From positions 1 through 36,924 of IMG/VR virus record IMGVR_UViG_3300042568_000701: a stretch of 36,924 nt of DNA; one strand, written 5' to 3'. The notes beneath the pieces were generated by a model that worked only from the letters and a program-made list of their open reading frames with translations, did no database searches and was not told the DNA's origin. Positions 25,091 to 33,487 of the stretch are shown here, in pieces. This DNA comes from a virus. How positions within the stretch are numbered: the first letter of the stretch is position 1; each line of letters opens with the position of its first letter. The translations under genes were made by a program, and so were the position numbers.

Positions 25091-27523
25091 ATGACTTATA
25101 TATTAAAAAATACCTCGGGATTAATTAATACTAGATTAACAGACACTGGAAGACAAAAATTATCTCAAGGCAACTTTAACATCGAGTATTTTCAAATTGG
25201 TGACGGAGAAGTTTCATATAACTCTTTACCAAGTTCATACAATCAAGCTAATACAAACATATTTGAACCTAATTTTAATTCACAAAATTCAGCACCAACA
25301 CAATCAAATAAACAATATGTAAAATATCCTTATTATGTTGATGGTGTAACAGGTAATACTTATGGTATTCCGTATTCAGACCCTGTAGTTTCTCCGGTAT
25401 ATAACCGAGCGGCAATGAGAGGATTTTTTACGGCAGACCTTAGTGCTACAACAATTAATTGGAGCGCAATTACAAATAGTTCTCATGTTATTAATTCTAA
25501 TTATGTTGTTGATATGTCAGAATTAACCGGCGGTACCACTATTATGTTAATTTATTCAGGTTGTAACACCAATATTGTTAGAATGCCTGCTATAGGTGAT
25601 TTATTAACAATCTATTATGATGGTAATGGTGAACACAATTGTGCCTGTAGTACTTACCCAACGCCAAGCCCAACACCTTCACCAACCCCAACTCCAACCC
25701 CATCATATGACCCTTGTATCTTACCACCAACACCAACTCCGTCACCAACATTTTGTCCAATAACACCGACACCAAATTGTGACCCTGTTGTGGAACCAGA
25801 ATGTCTTATGGATATGAGTAGTTGTTACCCAATGATGACCTATAAAATTGTCGATATTTGTTTAGGTGTTTACACATTAGATAGGCCAACACCTAATTTT
25901 TCAGGAAGTTCAAATGTTTGTTATGCGAGAACTATCGTATATCCGCCAAATATGACATCACTTTATGATACACTAACACCATGTAAACATTGGAATGAGG
26001 ATGTTATTAATTTTGAGTCTGTTTGTTATACAGATGAGTTTGATGTTAAAATTTGGAATATGAATATTCCATGGTCGGAAAATCCTGCGGGGTTAATTCC
26101 GACAATAAATGAAGGATTTGCGGATTTTGGTTCAGCGACATATATCGGGTCAAAAGAATATTTGGGTTATATGTCGAATAGTGGGCAGACTGACAGCAGT
26201 TCAGTATACTACTACAACTCTTTCGATGAAAAAGTTACTGTACAACCAAAAGACCAAAAATCTATCGCCATTATTCACTATACAAATCAAAGTATTGATT
26301 TCTTTTATGGTGAAAAATTTGCATTAGAACCTTATGACCCTACGGCACCCGCTAATACTATTGGGCAAGCAAGAAACTTTAGACTACATATTCCATGGCT
26401 TATGTGGCATAAAAATCCTGAATGTTGTTTAGGTGAAACTTTTTGGGTTGACCCTCCAGGGTATGACGGATTAAATTTATTTCAAGTACAATACTTGAAA
26501 TCTACTAAGAATGCGGATATGAATAACCCTGGTATGAGATACTACCAATTATGGGATACTAATACAAATGATGACGGGTTCCCAAGTAGAGTTGGTAAAG
26601 TTTTTCCTGACCAAAAAATTATAGTGATTGATGATGAAGAGATTATTGCTGCTATGTCTTATAAATCAAATCGTAATTGGACTCTACCTTCACCAAAACT
26701 TACTTTAGTTGCTCCAAATACATGTGGTACTAATAATACTTCATATATTGGTGTGTTAACAGGTGATACTGAGTATATGTATGTAACTTATAGAATTAGT
26801 AATACGATTAATTTTACTAATTCATTACATTGTAACTATTATACTAGAATACAAGGTCCAAATTTAACTTGTGTACCAAGTGCGTCGCAAAACGTATCAA
26901 TTAGGTTTGGTCCGGAGTTTGGTTGTTTAAATCAACCAGATTATACACCAACAACTACAACAACTACAACTACAACAACATTATGTCCATCTGTTTGTTA
27001 TACGCCACAAGGATTTTACGGTGATAAATTTGAAATTATATGTCAAAAAGTTATTGGTGATATTAGACCTGATTCGTCCGAGTGGAAAATAATCGATGTA
27101 ACATCACAATTAAGTGCAACAACCGTTGGAGGGTATATTACTCAAAACGGTATAACAGGTAATACATTTACTATTACTCAAGATGATTATGATAATGCGC
27201 CTTATTACGATTTAAATACCTATATACCTCTAACCCCTGTTGGAAGCACTACACCATCTTTAAATTTTGGGGACGAATATTATTTCTACGGTTCATTAGA
27301 AACGGATATTCAAGCTACAATATATGAGATGAGGTATAAAATTAATTTAGGTGTTGCGGAATTTCAGGCAACTTCAAACCCAACATGGACTCAAGGGACT
27401 GACTCATATATAACTGATATTGGTCTTTACGATTCTGATAAGAATCTTATGATTATATCAAAGATGCAATCACCTGTTTTAAGACAAGGGATTCAACAGT
27501 TCCTGGTTAAATTTGATTTCTAA
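25091..27523 (+). CDS. Collar-fibre-like tail fibre with Thr/Pro linkers
   Basis: 810 aa. The first 45 residues (SGLINTRLTDTGRQKLSQGN, FNIEYFQIGDGEVSYN) and the last 60 (SYITDIGLYDSDKNLMIISK) resemble the two ends of the phage tail-collar fibre family (DUF3751-like: 'lT..G...l..g..l.i..i.vGdg' and 'iTEiGLYd.dg.li'). Between them lies a large insertion. It has a Ser/Pro/Thr linker at about 190-235 ([19 protein letters not shown] and more), a large middle domain at about 240-615 with several Cys and WMDVK-like aromatic patches, and a ten-threonine run near residue 622 (TTTTTTTTTTLCPSVC). No membrane segment. Probably a virion fibre whose conserved ends attach to the baseplate or collar. Family assignment is from memory of the motif and is tentative. 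Confidence 0.6.
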   Translation: MTYILKNTSGLINTRLTDTGRQKLSQGNFNIEYFQIGDGEVSYNSLPSSYNQANTNIFEPNFNSQNSAPTQSNKQYVKYPYYVDGVTGNTYGIPYSDPVVSPVYNRAAMRGFFTADLSATTINWSAITNSSHVINSNYVVDMSELTGGTTIMLIYSGCNTNIVRMPAIGDLLTIYYDGNGEHNCACSTYPTPSPTPSPTPTPTPSYDPCILPPTPTPSPTFCPITPTPNCDPVVEPECLMDMSSCYPMMTYKIVDICLGVYTLDRPTPNFSGSSNVCYARTIVYPPNMTSLYDTLTPCKHWNEDVINFESVCYTDEFDVKIWNMNIPWSENPAGLIPTINEGFADFGSATYIGSKEYLGYMSNSGQTDSSSVYYYNSFDEKVTVQPKDQKSIAIIHYTNQSIDFFYGEKFALEPYDPTAPANTIGQARNFRLHIPWLMWHKNPECCLGETFWVDPPGYDGLNLFQVQYLKSTKNADMNNPGMRYYQLWDTNTNDDGFPSRVGKVFPDQKIIVIDDEEIIAAMSYKSNRNWTLPSPKLTLVAPNTCGTNNTSYIGVLTGDTEYMYVTYRISNTINFTNSLHCNYYTRIQGPNLTCVPSASQNVSIRFGPEFGCLNQPDYTPTTTTTTTTTTLCPSVCYTPQGFYGDKFEIICQKVIGDIRPDSSEWKIIDVTSQLSATTVGGYITQNGITGNTFTITQDDYDNAPYYDLNTYIPLTPVGSTTPSLNFGDEYYFYGSLETDIQATIYEMRYKINLGVAEFQATSNPTWTQGTDSYITDIGLYDSDKNLMIISKMQSPVLRQGIQQFLVKFDF

Positions 27524-27569
27524 TTTTAGGGTTGGATATAATCACTAAAACTTTTTTATAGAACAAAAA

Positions 27570-28172
27570 ATGATTAGAAATAAATTAAAAGAAAGTCCAA
27601 AAGTATTAGGTCTTGATGTATCAACTCGAACAATCGGTGTTGCATTATTTGATATACAAAGTAGAGAATTATTAGAATTAACTCACGTATCGCCAGTTCC
27701 AAAACCAAAAGAAGAGTCTAAAATTAAAGAATTATTACTTAAGAGTGATATTTTTAGAAATAAGTTAATTGAATATAAAGACTTAGGTATTGTTAAGGTT
27801 ATTATTGAAGAACCATTATTAAATTCTAATAATGTTTATACTATTAGTATTTTATTAAGATATAATACCTTAATTACTAAAGAAATTTATGATGTTTTAG
27901 GTATTGTACCTGAATTTATATCCACCTATAATTCACGTAAGTTCGCTTACCCTGAATTAGTTAGAGAAAACAACAAAAATAAGTTTGTTTTATTTGGGGG
28001 ATTCCCAAAAGACTGTGATAAAAAACAAATTATATGGGAACAAGTCGCAAAAAGGGAACCACAAATACAGTGGTTATATACTCGAAACAATACATTAAAG
28101 AAAGAGAACTTTGACCAAACAGATGCCTATACTTGTGTGTTAGGGTATATGAGACAAGAAAAACTTTGGTAA
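27570..28172 (+). CDS. RuvC-like (RNase H fold) Holliday-junction-type nuclease
   Basis: 200 aa. The RuvC-like acidic tetrad is visible in order: Asp16 in VLGLDVSTRTIGVALFD (strand 1 with the 'D-x-S-x-x-x-G-x-a' motif), Glu80/Glu81 in VKVIIEEPLL, and Asp182/Asp185 in NFDQTDAYTCVLGY near the C-terminus. This is the layout of Holliday-junction resolvases of the RuvC type, metal-dependent enzymes resolving recombination and replication branches; T4 uses the unrelated gp49 for that job before packaging. It lies at the end of the fibre block, just before a strong terminator, probably in the same late transcript. A different RNase H-fold nuclease role is possible, but the spacing favours a resolvase. 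Confidence 0.8.
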   Translation: MIRNKLKESPKVLGLDVSTRTIGVALFDIQSRELLELTHVSPVPKPKEESKIKELLLKSDIFRNKLIEYKDLGIVKVIIEEPLLNSNNVYTISILLRYNTLITKEIYDVLGIVPEFISTYNSRKFAYPELVRENNKNKFVLFGGFPKDCDKKQIIWEQVAKREPQIQWLYTRNNTLKKENFDQTDAYTCVLGYMRQEKLW

Positions 28173-28198
28173 TATCGTGTAAATAACCGATAATATAG

Positions 28199-28229
28199 AA
28201 TATCGTCTTTTTAGACGATATTTTTTTTT
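28199..28229 (+). terminator. Strong intrinsic terminator between convergent genes
   Basis: A perfect 10-bp stem, AATATCGTCT (28199-28208) with AGACGATATT (28213-28222), 4-nt T loop, then nine T in a row on the plus strand. It lies 26 nt after the RuvC-like stop. The convergent 1161-aa gene ends at 28256 on the other strand; read from there the hairpin is followed by TCTATATTA, a poorer tail, so the plus direction is better served. Confidence 0.85.
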
Positions 28230-28255
28230 ACCTTAAAGTTTTGATTTACTCAATT

Positions 28256-31200
28256 TTATACAGTAGTTGAGGTTATTATAATTGGAACACCACAGTTTGC
28301 GGTTGTTACTGTAAAAGAATAGTTTATTTCAAAAACTTGGTCAATAGATAATACAGAGTTGTTGTATGAACCAATACTTAATTGAGCATTAGAAATAAAC
28401 GAAGTACAAAATGATGAAGGTACCATTGCCTGTAAATAAAGTGATACCACATCACCTGTTTGAACTGGAAAAGTATTTGAATAGACGCCCTGTGATAAAC
28501 TAGATTGAAACGTATATACTATAACACCATTAACTTTTATATTACCCGTTGTCCAAGAACAATAAGTTTTTGTGTGAGTGTAAGACATGGTACAAGGTTG
28601 TGGTGTTACAGTTGTGGTTGTTGTAGTTGTTGGTGTTGCCGCAGCAGAACAAGCATTACAACTAGGGTATGTTGAGAAACCAGTAAAGTAATTACCAGAC
28701 CAAGTAATTACATTTGTATTTGGGGAAAATTGTCCCGGTGAACATAAGGAAGAGCCAATAAATTTCCAACACACCCCTGTAGTAGGGTTACGTAAAACAT
28801 TCCCAACAATAGTTGTTGGTGTTGCCGGTACAGTTTGAACTACGACCTGCAGGGTACTAGATGAATTGTTACTATTGTTAGTACAATCTGTAAACACATA
28901 ATAAGTTAAACATGGAGTTGGAGTTACGGTTGGTGATGGTGTTGGAGGTAATCCTGATGTTACGGTAGGAGTTGGCGTTTGTGTTGGTGTTTGGGTTGGC
29001 GTATTTGTTGGTGTACTTGTTGGCGTAATAACACAGTTTAAACAATCACCTAAATTAGAAAAACCAAAAGGACCTGCAAGTAAATCCATTTGGTTAATAC
29101 CTATGATATCGTTGTTTACCCCAATATAACTCACACATTTTGACACACCATCAACAAGTGATTCAAAAACCATATATATTTCTATATCAAGACCTGGAGT
29201 TGGGTTCTCAAGGACACTTGTTGTATAATACATACTACCATTAAAACAGTCTTGGAATTGTTTACTTGATGGACATTTAATTAAGTCATTAACAGTATTA
29301 AATGTTACGTTTCCTAAAAAGTCACACGGTCTGTCAATTGCGGGTGTAGGTGTTGGTGTGGTTGTTACTGTAGGTGTTGGTGTTGGTGTAATAGAACTAA
29401 TCGTTGCATCAACACTAACATTTGAACATACATTTATTGGTGTCTGAGTAGGTGTCTGAGTAGGTGTTGGTGTCTGAGTAGGCGTTGGTGTTGGTGTAGG
29501 AGTATAGTCACAATCAAATAATGCGGTAAAGTCAACATCACACGGTAATGTAGGCGTTGGCGTTGGTGTAGGACAAATACCTGCAAGTAAATTGTCGTCA
29601 CATAAATCAGGACAAATACTATAACAAGGTGATTTACCTGATAATAAACAAATACCACCTAAACTGGTCGATAAACACCATTGAGTGTTTGTTGTGTCAT
29701 AATAAATAAATAATGAATTTAATGTACCAACCCAATAAAAATTAATACCATAAGCACCAACTCTTACGTAGTTATCGTTCCATAAGGCATTACCAGTATC
29801 ATATAAACAATAGTTTATCACCGTACAAAAACCTACAGGTATTGATGTTTCAGTTGGTGTTGGTGTTGGTGTTTCAGTTGGAGTAGGGGTATTTGTTGGT
29901 GTTTGGGTTGGAGTTTCGGTTGGTGTTGGTGTTTCAGTTGGGGTTTGTGTCAACCCATTTGTTGGTGTATTTGTTGGCGTTTCAGTTGGTGTTGGAGTGT
30001 TAGTTGGTGTTTGGGTTGGAGTTTCAGTTGGAGTATTTGTTGGAGTATTTGTTGGAGTATTTGTTGGTGTTTCAGTTGGTGTTGGTGTTGGTGTTTCATT
30101 TGGAGTTGGAGTATTTGTTGGGGTTGGAGTATTCGTTGGTGTTTCAGTTGGCGTATTTGTTGGTGTTTCAGTATTTGTTGGAGTATTTGTTGGTGTTTCA
30201 GTTGGTGTTGGAGTGTTAGTTGGTGTTTGGGTTGGAGTTTCAGTTGGAGTATTTGTTGGAGTATTTGTTGGAGTATTTGTTGGTGTTTCAGTTGGCGTTG
30301 GTGTAACTGTTGGTGTTGTAGTATTTGTTGGAGTATTTGTTGGTGTAGGTGTATTTGTTGGAGTTTCAGTTGGTGTATTTGTTGGTGTTACAGTATTTGT
30401 TGGGGTAACTGTTGATGTAGGTGTGTTTGTTGGGGTATTTGTTGGGGTATTAGTCGGCGTTTGAGTCGGCGTTTGAGTCGGAGTATTTGTTGGAGTTACA
30501 GTATTTGTTGGAGTATTAGTTACAGTATTTGTTGGAGTATTTGTTGGAGTATTTGTTGGAGTATTTGTTGGTGTTTCAGTTGGAGTATTTGTTGGAGTTA
30601 CAGTGTTTGTTGGAGTATTAGTTGGCGTAGATGTTGGAGTTTCAGTTGGGCTTGGTGTAGGAGTATTTGTTGGAGTTATTGTATTTGTTGGTGTTACAGT
30701 ATTAGTTGGAGTATTAGTTGGAGTATTAGTCGGTGTATTAGTTGGTGTATTTGTTGGAGTTACAGTATTAGTTGGCGTTATTGTATTTGTTGGTGTTGAA
30801 GTATTTGTTGGAGTATTAGTTGGAGTTGTTGTTGGTGTTGGTGGAGGATTTGTTGAGGTAAGAGTTGGGGTGGGTGTTGGAGTTTCAGTTGGACTTGGTG
30901 TAGGAGTATTTGTTGGAGTTACAGTATTTGTTGGTGTTGGTGTATTTGATGGTGTTGAAGTATTTGTTGGTGTTATTGTATTTGTTGGTGTTGATGTATT
31001 TGTTGGCGTTATTGTATTTGTTGGTGTTACAGTATTAGTTGGAGTATTAGTCGGCGTATTAGTCGGCGTATTAGTTGGAGTATTAGTTGGAGTTGGAGTT
31101 GGTGTTGGGGTTTGGGTTGGAGTGTTAGTTGGAGTTGGAGTTGGGGTAGGTGTTGGGCTAAGTGGTGGTGTACAATACCAACTTGGAGCATTACACATGT

Positions 31201-31741
31201 TTAGAGTAACAGTTACAGTTGAATAAGTTGCGTTAGTTTTAACGTCATTAACATAATAATATGGAGTTGGGTTTAGTATAGAAACGCACATGCTGTATAT
31301 ACCATTCACCTCAAATGGGTATGATAAAGTTTCTCCAATCTGACAATCATACATGTCAACAAATATTACTAAGTCAATTGAAGGGTCAGTATTACCTGTG
31401 GCACTATTTAAGTCCTTATTATCAATATAAATGTCAACACACGTACAATTTGGTAATGGTATAATATCGGGACTATCACATTTTCCAGTATGGTCGACCA
31501 TACAAGCGGCACAACCACCTCCAGGTGTATACTCAAAATAGGTGTTAACACTATTATAGTTAGTTTCAACACCTGTCGCTCTGGCCTCCCAGCATATATC
31601 ATTTGTATCATAATAAAAGTTACCTACAATAAACTCTGAGTCCGCAACTGCATCAATTGTTGGTGTACATGGCCTAATAATTATTGAAGTGTCATAACAA
31701 CATCTTAAAAATACTGTATTACATTCTGGTTGTTGCGGCAT
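28256..31741 (-). CDS. Large fibre/adhesin dominated by Thr-Pro repeats
   Basis: 1161 aa, opposite in strand to all other structural genes here. Residues 1-190 are a beta, Cys-rich head ([19 protein letters not shown]..., [20 protein letters not shown]). Residues about 195-635 are a nearly pure Thr/Pro repeat, with [N/P/E/Q/S]-T-P-T units, probably a long stiff stalk. From about 636 on are small Cys/Tyr/Trp-rich modules joined by further Thr/Pro linkers ([39 protein letters not shown]). The C-terminal 100 residues are a separate beta domain after a Thr run. Near residues 975-1035 is a second copy of the N-terminal module type ([18 protein letters not shown], then PSCNACSAA). No signal peptide. 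Likely an exposed receptor-binding or capsid-fibre protein. TATTTATA stands 36 nt before the start. Confidence 0.75.
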   Translation of the reverse strand: MPQQPECNTVFLRCCYDTSIIIRPCTPTIDAVADSEFIVGNFYYDTNDICWEARATGVETNYNSVNTYFEYTPGGGCAACMVDHTGKCDSPDIIPLPNCTCVDIYIDNKDLNSATGNTDPSIDLVIFVDMYDCQIGETLSYPFEVNGIYSMCVSILNPTPYYYVNDVKTNATYSTVTVTLNMCNAPSWYCTPPLSPTPTPTPTPTNTPTQTPTPTPTPTNTPTNTPTNTPTNTPTNTVTPTNTITPTNTSTPTNTITPTNTSTPSNTPTPTNTVTPTNTPTPSPTETPTPTPTLTSTNPPPTPTTTPTNTPTNTSTPTNTITPTNTVTPTNTPTNTPTNTPTNTPTNTVTPTNTITPTNTPTPSPTETPTSTPTNTPTNTVTPTNTPTETPTNTPTNTPTNTPTNTVTNTPTNTVTPTNTPTQTPTQTPTNTPTNTPTNTPTSTVTPTNTVTPTNTPTETPTNTPTPTNTPTNTTTPTVTPTPTETPTNTPTNTPTNTPTETPTQTPTNTPTPTETPTNTPTNTETPTNTPTETPTNTPTPTNTPTPNETPTPTPTETPTNTPTNTPTNTPTETPTQTPTNTPTPTETPTNTPTNGLTQTPTETPTPTETPTQTPTNTPTPTETPTPTPTETSIPVGFCTVINYCLYDTGNALWNDNYVRVGAYGINFYWVGTLNSLFIYYDTTNTQWCLSTSLGGICLLSGKSPCYSICPDLCDDNLLAGICPTPTPTPTLPCDVDFTALFDCDYTPTPTPTPTQTPTPTQTPTQTPINVCSNVSVDATISSITPTPTPTVTTTPTPTPAIDRPCDFLGNVTFNTVNDLIKCPSSKQFQDCFNGSMYYTTSVLENPTPGLDIEIYMVFESLVDGVSKCVSYIGVNNDIIGINQMDLLAGPFGFSNLGDCLNCVITPTSTPTNTPTQTPTQTPTPTVTSGLPPTPSPTVTPTPCLTYYVFTDCTNNSNNSSSTLQVVVQTVPATPTTIVGNVLRNPTTGVCWKFIGSSLCSPGQFSPNTNVITWSGNYFTGFSTYPSCNACSAAATPTTTTTTTVTPQPCTMSYTHTKTYCSWTTGNIKVNGVIVYTFQSSLSQGVYSNTFPVQTGDVVSLYLQAMVPSSFCTSFISNAQLSIGSYNNSVLSIDQVFEINYSFTVTTANCGVPIIITSTTV
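29979..30079 (-). repeat. 101-bp perfect direct repeat, copy 1
   Basis: Identical base for base to 30195-30295, offset 216 bp (72 codons, so the frame is kept). At the ends the copies differ by single bases (29978 C against 30194 T; 30080 T against 30296 C). Such identity within otherwise drifting repeats points to a recent in-frame block duplication that lengthened the stalk. Confidence 0.85.
30195..30295 (-). repeat. 101-bp perfect direct repeat, copy 2
   Basis: Second copy of the block at 29979-30079. The protein block is the pattern [20 protein letters not shown] followed by [16 protein letters not shown], present twice. It could be unstable in assembly as well as in nature. Confidence 0.85.
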
Positions 31742-31931
31742 TTATTTTAGTTTTTTTGTTATATGGTTATCTCAGTCTATAAATACCTTTAAGGTTCTTT
31801 TTATTTTTAAAAAAAATTGTAATACGAATAACGTTTTTTACAAATTTCTTACTTAACCCAACGTAAATTTGTTGTATATTAATTAATCTCATATTCCATT
31901 CCTATAATAGTATCAATTTAGGTTTTAATGG
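31742..31931. other. AT-rich intergenic spacer with an inverted repeat
   Basis: A 190-nt gap between two minus-strand genes. Besides the TATTTATA element it holds a perfect 8-bp inverted repeat, ACAAATTT (31840-31847) with AAATTTGT (31865-31872), loop 17 nt, and A/T homopolymer runs. No T-tract stands in a terminator position on either strand. I see no coding potential; it may carry regulatory signals for the two genes. Confidence 0.4.
31778..31785 (-). promoter_or_regulatory. TATTTATA element upstream of the minus-strand fibre gene
   Basis: On the minus strand TATTTATA lies 36 nt before the ATG at 31741, the longest spacing among the copies and compatible with an ordinary promoter and leader. 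No Shine-Dalgarno; the leader ends AAAAAAACTAAAATAA before the ATG. Confidence 0.4.
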
Positions 31932-32147
31932 TTATAAACTTAAATAAGTGATAACTTCACAACTATTATTATCAATAACCTTTAGATTAAAACTTAACTG
32001 ACTTCCCATAACTGACGGAATAACAAACGAGTATGGAGCCGAGTTGATTGTGTCAATATAAATACATATTGTTATTGGGTCGTCACAAAGATAAATATCA
32101 AATGGTGATGCTCCTGTAATGTTGTTAATTGTTATATTTGTTGACAT
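31932..32147 (-). CDS. Small 71-aa beta protein of the minus-strand fibre unit
   Basis: Begins MSTNITINNITGASPFDIYL and continues CDDPITICIYIDTINSAPYS, ending in a Cys-containing CEVITYLSL. The look is a single beta-sandwich domain: alternate hydrophobic residues, Asn/Thr-rich, no charge clusters. No named family is known to me. The phrase 'IYLCDDPITICIYIDTI' has the flavour of part of the neighbouring 1161-aa fibre ([20 protein letters not shown]), so it may be a free-standing fibre-tip or structural domain. TATATTTAT stands 17-25 nt upstream. It lies divergent to the primase gene, marking the boundary of the structural and replication blocks. Confidence 0.6.
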   Translation of the reverse strand: MSTNITINNITGASPFDIYLCDDPITICIYIDTINSAPYSFVIPSVMGSQLSFNLKVIDNNSCEVITYLSL

Positions 32148-32163
32148 TGAGATTTCTTTTTAG

Positions 32164-32172
32164 ATAAATATA
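32164..32172 (-). promoter_or_regulatory. TATATTTAT element in the divergent region
   Basis: Read on the minus strand, TATATTTAT lies 16 nt before the ATG at 32147. The 76 nt between this gene and the primase start must also hold the primase promoter, though no equally clear copy faces the plus direction. Confidence 0.3.
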
Positions 32173-32232
32173 ATCAGAGCCAAAAACTTGTGAAGGTTGA
32201 TTAACTTAATATTTTTAATTATTATGTGTTAT

Positions 32233-33135
32233 ATGTCAGACGATAAAGAAATTTTATTAGAATTACTTAGGGAAATCCTTGGTGATGAAAAACAACATTA
32301 TGAGTCTAAAGGACAAATCGCGTTCGACTGTGTAATATGTGATGAAGATAGACATAAAGGTAATTTAGAGGTTAACTACTTACATCACGTATATAAATGT
32401 TGGAGTTGTGGTGATGTTAATAATACTAAAGGACCTCTTGGTAAATTATTTGACCAATTTGGAAATAAAAAACAAAAAAAAGTCTATAAACTACTACAAC
32501 CCGAAGAGTTTAAACCCAAAGAAGAAAAATTTCAAAAATTAAGACTACCTGAAAGTTTTACTTTATTTAAGGACTCAAGTACCGTTTATCCTGTTAGAAG
32601 ACAAGCCTACAACTACTTAAAGAACCGTGGTATTGGTGATGATATTATTGAAAAATATGGTATTGGATTTTGTGATAATGGTTCCCATAAAGGTAGAATT
32701 ATTGTACCATCGTATGATAAGAAAGGTGAACTAACTTATTATATCGCAAGAAGTTGGGACCCAAACACACGAGCTAAATATAAAAATCCACAAGCGGAAA
32801 AAGATAAAATAATCTTCAACGAACACTTAATTGATTGGAAAAAAGATATATTTTTAGTTGAGGGTGTTTTTGACGGGTTTTTCCTACCAAATAGTATTGC
32901 AATGTTGGGTAAACATATGAGTGAATTATTATTTAACTCGTTATACAATAAAGCAAAAAAAAATATAATAATTTCATTGGATGGTGACGCTTGGGACAAT
33001 TCAACTAGATTATACGAAGAATTAAACGGTGGTGGTCTATATGGTAAAATAAAACTATTAAAATTACCAAAAGATAAAGACGTTTGTGATTTAAAAGGTG
33101 AGATTAACGACTATTATTATACTATGAAGTTTTAA
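32233..33135 (+). CDS. DnaG-like DNA primase (zinc finger plus TOPRIM)
   Basis: 300 aa from the chosen start MSDDKEILLELL; the ATG at 32224 (MCYMS) is a near alternative and the upstream TTG at 32197 is unlikely. Residues Cys33/Cys36 (FDCVICDEDRHKG) and Cys56/Cys59 (YKCWSCGDV) form the N-terminal zinc-binding domain of bacterial/phage primases. The middle has the RNA-polymerase-basic region (NRGIGDDIIEKYGIGFCD, RIIVPSYDKKGELTYYIARS). The TOPRIM fold follows, with Glu210 in LVEGVFDGFF and Asp250/Asp252 in IISLDGDAWD. It synthesises RNA primers for lagging-strand replication. It is shorter than E. coli DnaG (581 aa) and has no helicase-interaction domain, as in T4 gp61-size phage primases. No helicase is fused or adjacent in the window. 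Confidence 0.85.
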   Translation: MSDDKEILLELLREILGDEKQHYESKGQIAFDCVICDEDRHKGNLEVNYLHHVYKCWSCGDVNNTKGPLGKLFDQFGNKKQKKVYKLLQPEEFKPKEEKFQKLRLPESFTLFKDSSTVYPVRRQAYNYLKNRGIGDDIIEKYGIGFCDNGSHKGRIIVPSYDKKGELTYYIARSWDPNTRAKYKNPQAEKDKIIFNEHLIDWKKDIFLVEGVFDGFFLPNSIAMLGKHMSELLFNSLYNKAKKNIIISLDGDAWDNSTRLYEELNGGGLYGKIKLLKLPKDKDVCDLKGEINDYYYTMKF

Positions 33136-33136
33136 T

Positions 33137-33487
33137 ATGGAAATTGGTAAATTAATTAAAGTTAAAGTTGGTGATATCAAAGCTCCTGAATGTATTGTTT
33201 GGACGACGGACAATTTAGATATGGTTGATGAAATTATTAAGAATTACGATGTGAATATTAGTGCAATTAAGATATCAAAAGATTTTAAACTCATTGATGG
33301 TGGTCATCGACTTTGTATACTTTGGGAAGAATATGGGGATAAACATGAGATAATGGTTAGACAAGTACCAATAAATCAATGGTTGTATTATACCATATTA
33401 TTTACGTTTTTACCAATATTATTTCCCGTGGGAATTGTTTTGAGGGTTTTAGAACAAAAAAAAAATAAAAAAAATGGAATTAAATAA
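33137..33487 (+). CDS. ParB/sulfiredoxin-fold-like protein with C-terminal membrane helix
   Basis: 116 aa, 1 nt after the primase stop. The segment KISKDFKLIDGGHRLCILWE contains the 'DGxHR' signature of ParB-N/sulfiredoxin-like folds, which bind nucleotides or DNA in ParB and serve as nuclease or regulator in phage. The C-terminal 35 residues hold a hydrophobic helix (YYTILFTFLPILFPVGIVLR) with a basic tail KKNKKNGIK, suggesting an inner-membrane anchor with the fold on the cytoplasmic side. This is unusual for the family. The 3' end overlaps the next gene by 14 nt. Function unknown: a membrane-tethered DNA or nucleotide-binding factor is a guess. Confidence 0.5.
   Translation: MEIGKLIKVKVGDIKAPECIVWTTDNLDMVDEIIKNYDVNISAIKISKDFKLIDGGHRLCILWEEYGDKHEIMVRQVPINQWLYYTILFTFLPILFPVGIVLRVLEQKKNKKNGIK

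Larger units (their letters stand above)
29850..31160 (-). repeat. 1.3-kb imperfect tandem repeat encoding the Thr-Pro stalk
   Basis: The plus strand reads as near-continuous GTTGGTGTT/GTTGGAGTATTT units (9-18 nt) with a strong G/T versus A/C strand bias; the minus strand encodes the [X]-Thr-Pro-Thr stalk. Third positions vary (ACA, ACT, ACC; CCA, CCC, CCG), so the repeat is held at protein level while drifting in DNA, with recent duplications within it. Several apparent plus-strand reading frames here are by-products of the repeat. Confidence 0.9.

Noticed and set aside
29850-31160. CRISPR-like array
   Set aside because: The repeat units are 9-18 nt, contiguous and coding; there are no regular unique spacers between fixed repeats.
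29903-31226. Several overlapping plus-strand open frames rich in Val-Gly or Cys-Trp opposite the Thr-Pro gene
   Set aside because: They are by-products of the GTTGGTGTT-type repeat, read in other frames. The minus-strand frame is the longest and encodes normal flanking domains.
31840-31872. Terminator in the minus-strand intergenic spacer
   Set aside because: The 8-bp inverted repeat has a 17-nt loop and no T-run at the right place on either strand.
32197-32232. Upstream start of the primase at TTG 32197
   Set aside because: It would add a short hydrophobic stretch untypical for primases; the ATG at 32233 (or 32224) is a better start.
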